DNA of 64,000 bases from Paragonimus skrjabini miyazakii (lineage: Eukaryota > Platyhelminthes > Trematoda > Plagiorchiida > Troglotrematidae), in the NCBI GenBank assembly GCA_014338405.1, contig JTDE01000127.1, positions 311,826 to 375,825 of the forward strand. Reading direction: 5' to 3'. Position 1 is the first letter of the stretch. Each line of letters begins with the position of its first letter. Shown in pieces: positions 46,763 to 58,700 of the stretch. A program made the position numbers and the translations under genes. A model generated the notes under the pieces. That model was given only the letters and a program-made list of their open reading frames with translations. It was not told the origin of the DNA and made no database searches.

Positions 46763-49700
46763 CTGGTTAGAAATGAAACGGGACAATTATGTTCCCGAAC
46801 GATACCAGATGTAAGTAACATGGAATCCTATGTATGCAGCAGAAATGATCAAGCATGCAACAAAGGTATACATGTTAGAGTAGTGCCCACTTGACAAGAT
46901 TAGCTTCAAGGTTAAATGGGATTTTAAAAAATAAATGTATTCGCTTAAGTTGCGTCATTTAAACTAATGTAAGATTATTGAAATTCCCGTTTGTTGTCAC
47001 TTGATGGTAGATGATTAGCTAATCAGCGTGCATATGTAACAATCATTCGACCTGTAGTATGTGGAGAACTAAACTGTGAGAGAGGGTAAAGGCAGACTAG
47101 TGAGTACACTGCCAACTAACAAACTAGGATAAGGATTGAGACATCATAAAAACACAATGTATTGAAAACACGGACACCGTATTTTTTTCATTCGTCCATA
47201 AAGATATATGAATCTATTTTCTCTACTCAAAAAAGGCTAGTATAAAATAAATCTTATTTAGTCCGCTGCCAAAATATTTGTTCCGCTTGTTCCCATAACA
47301 TAGAGAATAGTTGTTGCTATACTCCTACAAAGAGATTCTTGTGGTGAAAGTCTACTCGATTCACCAGTTATCCAAACCCCGACACAATGGGAGATCTAAC
47401 AAAGGACTAGTCCAAACGTCGCGTTGAAGATACTACATCAGGACTGGACAAACAGTCTTCAATGTTGTTATTCGCTAATTTCTTTCTCCTGTATTGTACC
47501 AATTAACGTACGGTTTGTGACTTTGTATGTGTCAATACCATCAGCCAATGGGTGACTATGAATTATTTAATACTGTTGTACATCCATAAATTCGGCTTCT
47601 TTTCTCATGAATATGAACTGCTTACTGCAACCAGTACGAAGTCTTCTCCCTATTACTTGCGTGAAAGGTTTCAATCCGAGCAGGATGTCTAGGGCTATTC
47701 GAAATCCATAGTTCTGAGTATTACAATTCTGTAGAAATATTCCACGTTCATGTAATGGAACGTTCGTCAAGGAACAAACGGGGATGTGTGCTTTCGACGT
47801 GAAATCGCAATAACCCGATTTGAAAGTCATGATAAATACAGCGGGTCTAAGGAATCGTTAATAGCTAGTAACTGTTTCCTTTCAAGTGTGATCCATCATA
47901 CCTAGTGAGACTGGTGTGACTCGGTTGTTTCAAGCTTCTGAATCAATGACAGCCAAATTTAGTGTAAGGCAGGTGGCGTAGTGATAGAGAGTACTCCACT
48001 TACATGCAAGAAACGCGCGGTTTAATTATCATATTAGACTGAATGTAAGTATTATTGATGGAGAAGAATGGTGATGACAATTGAGTATAGAATTTCATCT
48101 AGAGGAGTATATAACTGAACTTCGATATTTATGTTCTCAGGGAGCTGTGTGAGTTGCAGACGAAAAGGTAAGCAAAACAAAAGAAACAACCTTGAAAACA
48201 ACTTACACGGACGAGTGACCTCGTCAAGCTAGCCTAAATGACATCTACCGAAGAAACTTCGCCGAACGAAAAATACCAACCACAGGTCACATTCGAATCG
48301 CATACCGTCAACGCATCTGCTGCATACGTCAAAGCAACCAACCTCATGTATTACTTAGTTCATGTACGATCTTGATGGTATAAAAACAAGCCAAAACAGA
48401 GTATGGTCTGATAGTTTTGTAACAAAACTGGTTCTCGATATTTGTTCACAAAATCAGCGTCACGTGGATAAATGAATGACCATCACAGCTTTTTTATATA
48501 AAGGAAAATCTGACCTGGAGTGTGGGAAGAAATATGCCCGCCTTGTGCTCGACCTCATCCAGGAAAGCTTGTTTGGCGGCACGCAGTTGTGATTGTTGTG
48601 TGTTCGTATGCTAAGATGTAATAAGATTCGTGGATTTAAAAATGCGACGCACACAGGGAGATTAGATGGAGAGTGACATAGTAGAATTAATCAGTCGTTC
48701 AGTCCAGTTTATCAATCATGAGATTCCAATAAGTGTACTTATATGTACACGCATAAACGGTTTTGAGACCGATTGGATGGTGTTGTGACTGAAGTTGCTA
48801 TTCACTGCAACAACGACGAAAAGTTAGGAAATGAAAGAATAGACGCAAGCGAACAAAAAATGAACCACATTAGAGAAGCCACTGATCGTGGTACGAAGCC
48901 GTGTCGGATAGTCTGTTCGACTAGTAACCAAGGGGACCAAAATCTAGAAGTCAAGGCCCCGTGACTTTACTCAACTAAACAATCGGGGTTAATATAGCTT
49001 ATGATCTCGTTGTTAGTTGATAAGTTCGTTGCTTTATGCAAACAGCTATATGATAAACGTTCAATCAGTCTACAGGGTACGTATCTCAACGATCGCACTA
49101 GTTAGCTGATTAACGTGCTCGGAGTTGCTCGAAACACGTGTGGCCGAACGGCCGCGTTGTTTACACAACCATTCTACAAGATGGCTGAATGACGAAGGCA
49201 ACGTACAAACACAAATTCCTTCACAGGATTGCTACGAACCGACCACGTTCAACAACCAGTGTAGACCGCACAGATCCTTCCCTTCAGCGATAACTGGACA
49301 CTACAGATTTTGAGAGTAGTGTGTTTTCGAGCCGCTCATTGACACCCCTTCCATAATACAGTAAACTAATGAGACAATCTTGCCCTATGTGAAAAGGTTC
49401 ATAATCTAAAACAGACTGCGTGTGACAATTAAGATGGAAGTATGGACGTCTCAGTCTTACATAAAAAGTACACTTGGAAAGCGTAAAGTGCAGTCCAGAA
49501 CATATTTGGTTCCAGTGACCACAAATTAGAATAGATCAACAATCTGCCGCATTCCCACGGACTTTCTAGTCGGTTTCTTTCAAAGGAAGTATTAGACTCG
49601 AGTTTCGATCGTGTTAGAGCTCATCAGTAGTGTATATCCTTGCCACGGCTGGGACTAGAACTGCGGCCACGTTTTCATGAAGAAACCGTGTTGACCACCG

Positions 49701-52700
49701 CTCCACTGATCCCACATTGGGCAGGACTGAATCATCAGTCGTAACCACACATCAGAGTAGAGCAACAGACTGTAATCAGTTGTAAATAACTAGCTAAGTG
49801 CTAAATACAATGTCAGTGATTAAACGAAGAACAGACGCAGGAAAACTAGAGTATCAACAGGAAGCACCAACACTGGTTAGGGCAATACACTAATACCACT
49901 CAAACTAGACACTGACGACTAACACGCCACAGTCTACCGTTACTTGCAGTTAATCTTCAGTCTCTATCAGCTTCGTTTAGGGGGACATAAGAGACTAGCA
50001 AGAATAAATCGGAAACAATACATCAATTGAAGATCAGTAAGTTTTCGCAGTATTATAGTCCTAAGTCAACTGAAGCTAAATATGCAAACACTTCCTGATA
50101 ATTACGATAATTACTAATGGCAAGAAACACTGAAAAGTGCAAACAAACGTATGTAATGAGCTTGCAGTCGGAAAGTTTCGTTACAGTGTAGCAACTATAA
50201 AGAACTGAGTTGCGAAAGCAACCTAAAATTACATACTCAAAAACCTTGCCCATTCGTATGGAGCACTTAAAAAAAACTTGTCACGTTTGAGCCTCATAGG
50301 TTAAATCGGTTAATACGAAGTACAAATAGACCGCAGCTATAGTGAACAATATAACGGTTCGTTAGCGTATGGTTCATAAAAACCTGCATACATATCAGAA
50401 CCAAGGACAATTACAGCCACTACAATCGCTGATTACCGCGGAAAAATATCTTACGGTATGCAGATAATACTCAAATCACGAGCAATAAGTTTAGTTCAGT
50501 TCATATGAACCCTGCTCAGCTGTTTCGATACCAATATTAGTATACTATAATAGGGAATCAACAGCATATTTCGAAAACGGGAATTGGCTAACCATACAAA
50601 AAAGAACACAATCAATGAGGATAATAGCAAGCAATATTACGCCACATTGTCTTCAGTTAATGGTGGGGTCACAGTAACATAATCAGCTCAACTGTGTTGA
50701 TACAAACGATGAATAACTTCGTCAGGACATGGTGTCACTGCTTCTTTAATGTTGCGCAAAAAACCGTATACGAAAATGTAACAGGCCTTCTCTGGTTAGA
50801 TAACACACGCAGAATATACTAGTTATTAGAAGCGACGCAGTACTGTTAGTTTCAGTTTCTTTAGGATATATTATTATGCTGAGCCTCCAGTAGAAAAATC
50901 GAAATGCATATGGATGCGGTAAGCTCATTCAGTTTGCTGTATATAATCACGGACATCGAACTAACTCTGTCTAAGCTGTGTATAACTCTTTTCCTTAGAG
51001 GCGCTGTCCGAGTGGGCAGTTCCCATAGGAATAATGTAACTATTGCTTAAATTATTTCGGCTCACAATCAGTCAGCATTAACCAGATTCAAGTGAATTAG
51101 GAACAAAACTCGGTTCTATGTAATGAAATAATGCTAAAAACGGGATCTGTGCGTCAAGTAACTCACTATCAATTCAGTCAGACGGTTCCGTGCCTGTTCC
51201 ATCTTCAACCGGCAGTCCGCACACTCAGCTGAATGAATTTGTCGCTGTTCAACAAAATCGCGCTCCGCAGCCTCGTGCTCCGCTTCTTCTGCAGCTAACA
51301 ACAATTCCAGCTTCTCTAGTTGTTCCTCCAACTCCGCTTGCCGATTGCGCATTAACGTCAGACCCTGCAATTGTTTTCATATGAGTGAGAACAATGCAAG
51401 AAGAAAATAAGGATGTCGCTAACGGTTCATAAGCAAAACATGGCTGTGTCCGGATGACTTCGAACTCAACGACTGTAACAATCTAAAGGGTTAGATCTGT
51501 AAACCAATCCGAGGACCTCTGTTTTACATCTAGGCACTGCACAAACGTCGCAACTCTAAATGATTTTAATCAGTAAATGAGCAGCTGTGCTAAATACTAC
51601 CAAGCTGTCCAAACCCTGACGTCGCATGGTCGACTGACATACCAAGAGTCCAAACACTGCACAGATTAGTATCGCCACTAATAAACTGTCTCTATCCCAA
51701 AAAACAAAGGGAGCTGTCATAGATAGGATGAAGTACAGACATCGAAAACAAGATGAACAGTAATAAATGTGAGTCGTGTACTTACCAATTGTTCAACGGT
51801 TAATTTGGTATCCAGACGTCGCTGTGACAATTCGGAGAGATGTTTCTCAACAGATGAAATCAAGGTTGTCACACACTCGCAACATGAATTTGCCTCCGCA
51901 AACAGAACGGGCAGCTCGGTTGTGATGTCGAAACCGGCACGATAGGTACGTATTTTCAAATTGCAGGCCTTGGCCACCGCACTGTATTCAGGAACCTAGT
52001 AGATAACAGTACCGGAATACAAATGTTTACCTCGTATACCACAAGAGGTCTGCCGCAGCCATGCGATATGTTAAGCCAAGTGTGTCTCAGATATAGCCAA
52101 GTTATCTAAACCCTGACATAATGTGAGGTGACCTTGGCACCAACCTTCGATGGTATGAGTGGCAGCTGGCGTCGCTACCACAAATCATTTGCTGCGGTGC
52201 CTGATGGCGCGTGATGCACCAGGCTTAACTGAAACTAGAAATCGCAAACCTAAAATTCAATGTGGATACTGAAATCCCTGGACGGGTTCAGGCACGATTT
52301 CTTTGAATAAACAACCGTTAATTAGCAGATATTAGCCACACGATTAACAGCCATGCATCAGTTGTAGATACTGATGCTTACCATGCAAGTATGAAAGAAA
52401 TAAGAAGGATCGGACATACTTAATAAAAACTACACAATCTCCACTCAGGTGGTTACAACTCACAAACAACCGAGTTGCACGTGAAAATAGGACATCATTC
52501 GCAGGTAAGTTAGCTCACTGTGCCTCCCACTACCCAGACCCATTAATTATTTCGACTGACTGCCAGTTGTCTGGCATCATACAGTCCTAATACCCCCAGA
52601 AACAGAGGTGAATAGTAGGGCATTTTGGTTTGTACAAACCAAACATAGCTCATTGATCGCAAATGTCACACTCCCACAGACTTTCCCGTCGACCCTTTTG

Positions 52701-55700
52701 AAATGAGGCCGGATACTCGAATTTCACTCTCGTTAGAGCCTTACAGTAGTGCCCATCATTGCCACGGCGAGAACAAGAGCGAAACTCGAGTAGTGCTTCA
52801 GTTCGAAGCTGGGTGTTCGAAAAGTCTACAGGAATGCGACAACTGTGACCAAATATGAGTTGTGTTCAATTTATAAAAAGATGATTAGGAGTCTGATGCG
52901 CACAATCAAAAGACGAATATTGGTCAGCATTAACACTGTACCGGATCGTCAACACCACGAGCTCAATAAGAGAAAATTTTATTTGAGTGTCATTACAAAA
53001 GGCAGAGTAGAGTACGACGTGAACGAAAAATGAGCATTGAAAAATGCAACCGCGTTAACACACGCAACGGATTCTGTGTGTATCCCCCTGACAACTGAAG
53101 GTTCTTCAATAAGTTTTTGTGAACATAAAACCGGCTCAAACGAATAAATCAATAAAGTCTAGGGAACAATCCTAAGTAGACAACATAACTGTGAAGACAA
53201 AAACAAACTAGGTTGCTTTGGCAGACCACTTGCAAATACATTTCTTTATCTCAAGACAGCAGGTACCTATCGAATTTCGTAATGCAATTTCCCTTGGAGC
53301 TACGTGGGTAAGGGTTGCGGCGTGGTTACATATTTGTGGCGAATTCAGGAAACCGTTCAAGATGCCTCGAGTTTTGACCACTATTCTTGGTTAGACAGGC
53401 CTTAGATACCGTCGAGTTATTTTAGATCAGACAGTGAGAATCACCAAGGAAACCCATGCTCAACAGTTACCACTCTTACACCATTTGAGAGGAATTTAAC
53501 CATAATGAGGATGTTGCGAAAAATCATATCAACGCATATTCTGACAATCGTTTTGCCTGGTTCACAAAATTGGAAACCGTCCCTATAAGATCCAACAGAA
53601 GCAGAAGCAGTATTCGAATACGAATAGTCTACGTCAAAAAGACCTCCCTGGCAAAAACACAATGTTGTGGAATTCGGTTACATTCGCAGTAAAATTCACC
53701 AGAATAATTGAATACTTACAATTAGAGCTCCAATCAACCGGTTGAATGCATCCAGAGCGGGAGCGATCCGACCCTCCCGACGACTGTAGGTCAACTCCTT
53801 CTGTTCAATTTCTTTCTGAATGTCAGTTTTCGCTTGCAATCGAGAGTTATAACGTTCCTGAAGCATCAGGTATTCTTGGACAAGCCTTCCGTAACTAGGC
53901 AAGCAAGCAATTTAAAAAAATAAGCTAAATGAAGCGACTGAAAGGAGATTATGTAGTGTATCGCGATGCACGCCCACAAAACGATATTCAGTCGAATTCG
54001 CCCTAGGTTACACTCGTGAAGCAGAGATAGTTTGAATGGGAGTCGTACTGGCAATGGCTGGCGTTATGAGCAGTTTACATCCCCCAGACCTTCAGATATG
54101 TGAGCACCGGTTGTGTTACGGTGATTAATACAACTGATGTAAAACAATTATTACTTGATCAATATGGCGCAATAGTTATGATGAACATATTCACGTTAAG
54201 GAGAATTGTATCTTGAGAGAGGAAAATAAAGTATCGAAAACAACGTCAAATCATTCGACGTAGATGTGTCAAGTTGCCGTGTGACTGGCTGTTATTGTAT
54301 GAAAACAACACAGTAATTTTAAAAAAGGTCTGGAAAATGTTAACCACATTGGAACACAAACACTTCTGGTTTCCGAGACTAATTGAGTGATAAACCGATT
54401 TTGTGTATTTGAGTTAAAACGCATGTATATTTGGAAAGGTTTCTAAAAGAAAGTTATGCAGCCATGCTCCATATGTAAGTACAACTGAAAACGACATAGA
54501 AGGCTATCCAAAGTGATCGTTTTAAACGAAAGTATGTGCCAATATTGTTCAAAGACACACGGAACACAAGGATCGATAACGTTCAAAAGTAGCTAAGTTC
54601 TAAAGAACTTACTAATATGTCAACTATATATTGTCAGCCTTCGTTAACTAAACAATGATCAGTCCCACAGTAACCGGGACTAAAACACACGATCGTGTAA
54701 GTTGTAGCCAGTGACGCTATCAACATGACTAGTCTTCAGCACAAACAATAGAGTGCGGTTGTTGCTATGTGCTCATACAGGTCAAGTGAGGGATACGTCC
54801 GATTAGCTTGCCCAAAGCTATGCAGGAAAAGCCGACGAGGTCAAGATTGCTTGGTTTCCTAACAAAACGCTTACATAGCTTATTTTAGAACCACAACGTT
54901 ACACTGTTGCCGGTATTTATGTCCATATCACCCAGTTGCAGTGACCGAGGCCAAAATGCGTCGACAAGTGTATGCCGCTATCAGCGGCTAGGGAAGTGCG
55001 ACATACGATTCCACATGGGCATATCTGAACAAATGAGGCTAGGAAGTGTCTGGTATTCGACTGACTGATGCCTAACAAGCAGGAACCTGGGCGTGCGAAA
55101 TCAGAGCCAACCAGTAAGGTATTAAATAAGAGTAGAAATGATCGTATGCGATGGCCTAGAAATTGGCCAATCATCTTCAATTCAACCACCATTAGGCCTC
55201 AAGTGCATCTACACGAATGACGCAAAAGAAACAGTTACGTCGTCGACTAATACAGCGCATGCCGGAATATGCTGTATACCAGAAAAGTCAGTGCTACATG
55301 GCCCATGCAATAATCAACACAGAACCGAAAGATAGTTTGATCGACTGTGCGACACCTTTTCCATGTCTGCTGAGGTATTTCGAATCGTTCATGCAACTAA
55401 CTACAACCAGTCACTTCGCGTCGTATAGACTTCATATCCAAAAGAAGCAATTCACCTTTTGTAGGCAACGTGGGTTGATTACCGGTTTGTCTTTGTCATG
55501 ATATTAGATGTTGCTCGAATAAATGTGTTGTTCTGTGCGTCTATCATCGCGTTCGTTGACCTATTGGCGAACACTGCTCTGGTAATATAGATACCGTTAG
55601 ACAGCATTATGTACATGTATAGATGCGGCGAAATGTCACGGAATAAGCCATGCTTTATTTTTTTGTTGCAGCTGGTATCTGTATTTTAAACATGCTAGCA

Positions 55701-58700
55701 AACCTATGTTTTCCATCGTCAAGTTCTTACCCCACAATTCCTCATTTCTTTGAATAGGCTCGGCCTAACTTGACCCAACGGTGAAGAAGATGAAGTTAGC
55801 ACGTCACGCAACATTTCAGTCGGACTAGTTAAAGAGAGGAAGATGACTGGTTTGCATCCCAACACAGAAAACATGACTATTTCACTGGGGAGCTCGGCCA
55901 GTTGTAGCTAGTAGATAAAGAATTCAAAATTCATAAGAAAACAGTTTTGTGTATGGTTGTATACGGTTATTCACAAAAGGTATTTATAATCGCATATGAC
56001 TCAGACAGGAAAAGTGCCCTTTGCATCAGATATTGAAAGTCTCAGATAATGAATAGGTCATATCCCACCGGGGGAGATGCCCAAAACAAACCTTAGTGAA
56101 GCATGACTATCACATCAAGAAATTCACACTACAGATGACACTAGTTCAAGCAAACTTTTTATGCGAGTCTTTCCTGGACTGTTTTGTAGCACAGACCTGC
56201 ACAGCTCAAAAATGACCCACTCGGGAAGTTCTTTCTCACGAGAAATATTCAAATCGAAGCTCATGCAAACCAGTAGGTCACTGGCAAATGACGATATTCC
56301 AAAGCCTGTCGTACAAAGAAGACAACTTGCCAAAACAACAAAGTAATGTGGCCTAACACACGACGGAATTGATCACACTAGCTGAGGCAAACAACGCGTA
56401 GCTATTATGTGATAAGAGATGAATTCTTACCTTTATGTTCCCGTGTATTACTTATAATTGGGGTCAAGCATACATGAGTAGAACTGACATACTGCTTCAG
56501 TTGGGAATAAAAAAACTACATCCACAAATGGTCAACGATTATTTTCAATTGGTGCGAAATACCAAAATGTATCGAGAATCTTAAGAACATCACGCTTAAG
56601 GTCAAAACTAAACCAAGTATGACAACTGCGGCAAGCATTGAAAACAACGTAACCGCTAGGGGATGATTCGCAAATCCATAGATGCTTGTAGCTAAGGGCT
56701 GTATCCGAGACCTGCAGGAACGCAGGCTGTGGTTAAAAGGCTTAACGGTGGTCCACTGAGCTTCCTCCAAAAGACACTGCTTTCACTAGGTTAATCAGAG
56801 CCCTGGATACGAACAGAAACTCTTCGGACACACTGAACGAAGGCTTCTGTCGGTATTGATAAGCAGTTTTCGATACGTTACCACAGATTGGCAGTGTATG
56901 GTCAATCTCCCAAACACACATGGCAAATAAGCTCACCCAGCGTCTTCTTGTTCTTTAACTTGTTGTTTGACAGACTTGAGTCTTCGTTTCAGCTCAGAGT
57001 TGTGTTCCGCCAACTCAGTTTCCGTTGTTTTCTGTTTACTGTATTCTGACTGCAGCAGGAGGGAACAAGGAAGGGTGAAAATAAAAAGGAACGACTGCTT
57101 GGTACGTAAAAATCATATGTGAAACTTGGAAGCTCTGTAACCGCTTATCTCATATATACTAATGGATAGATACACGTATATATACAAAGATAATCAAAAT
57201 CCACCCTGTTATAGTTCCCAATCACACAAGAGTGAATCATGTACGAACTTCGACCATCTGTAATTGCTTCTCCATATGTGCCTCGTGCTGTTCCAGCGAT
57301 TTTAGGCGCGCTTCTGTCTCCGTCAGCTCACGTTGTAATTCGTTTATTTGCGTGTCTGCGTCATCACAAGCGTCCAACTCGGAGTTCAACTGAGATAACA
57401 GTGCTCTGGTTTTTTGAAACTCTTGTGTACTCGGGAAACCGAAGTAGAAGCCTAATTTGTTACTGAACTCCTACAATATAAATAGAATAAATAGAGTTAT
57501 ACGACTGTCATATGATTCAATCTCAAATTACATGAGTACATGACAACATGAATAAGCTGAAATAGGCCTGGGTGAAATCAAACTAGCGATTCATGTTCGA
57601 CGATAAGCAAGAAACTTACTATTGGTTCAGGCTAAATTAAACGGAGTTCGAGGGTGCCTCACTTGCAGACGAAGAAATTCCGTCAACTGACGAGTCTGAA
57701 CAGAAATTATCTCACTGTCAATTCGGTCAAAACCCTCATTCGGTAACCAGTAGCAAGTTGCAAAACCACACCACTGTTGTTGCTTTACTTTATCGTATCA
57801 GTGAGTCGTTGCAACTGGTTCGCAACCGCTTCCAGTTTACGACGGTTTACAGTATCGTAGATGCACTTTAGCTGCGATCATGCGGTTAACATATCCTGTA
57901 GTAAATACAGTTCTCTTTTTGAAGAGCCCATCCCCGAAAATAAAACGAAAACTAATGGCTAACATGCGCAGCAGAAAAACACAGTTCCTCCAGGAGTGTT
58001 CGAGCTACCCATGAATATCAATCGAATATTAAGTTATACAGCTAATCCCGTTATCGGCATACGCTAACTAGAAAAAGGCCAAAACAATAAGCCGGGAGAT
58101 AATACTTAACGCCACTAAAAAACAGCGACGTCAAAGAGTAAGTCCCTGTTTACAATTGGCAACAAATGTCACACACGGTTGGAAGTGCACTATAAACGGG
58201 GTTGCAGATATTTCCAGTAGGTGTAGGACTCGTAGGTATTTTGGACACAGCTGCACAGTATGAGGGAAAGGGGAATGACTAACACGTAGAATGATATTCC
58301 TTTATGCGAGACAGATCATCATCATCACAGACAGATAAATTCGAACCATAGGTAAAAGCGATTAAGCACTAAGAAAAGCGCACTGACTGACTTCACAAGC
58401 TTCGTCCGACAATTGTTCACCCTGACAATATTGGTGATAGGCGCCCAAATTGAACTCGTACATCACTTTACCCACTGGCTCCTGAGAATGATCCTGTTCA
58501 TCATCGTATTTGAATAAGGAGACTGATTCGAGAATCTAGAACCAAAACGAGATGACAGCACAGATAGGGTTTACCTGTTTGACGTCGATCGCCTGCTCTC
58601 GTAGCCAATCCAAAGCGCCTAACACAGTGGGCCACGCATGCGGAGCGCCGGGAGTGGCCAGATATTGTTTGCTCAAAGTGAACGGATATCCCAAGTCCCG

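Noticed and set aside
57663..57696. Shorter NDC80 exon 7 beginning at the later CAG (TTCTGTTCAG)
   Set aside because: In the phase delivered by exon 6 it meets a stop after a few codons; the earlier acceptor at 57714 keeps the frame open.
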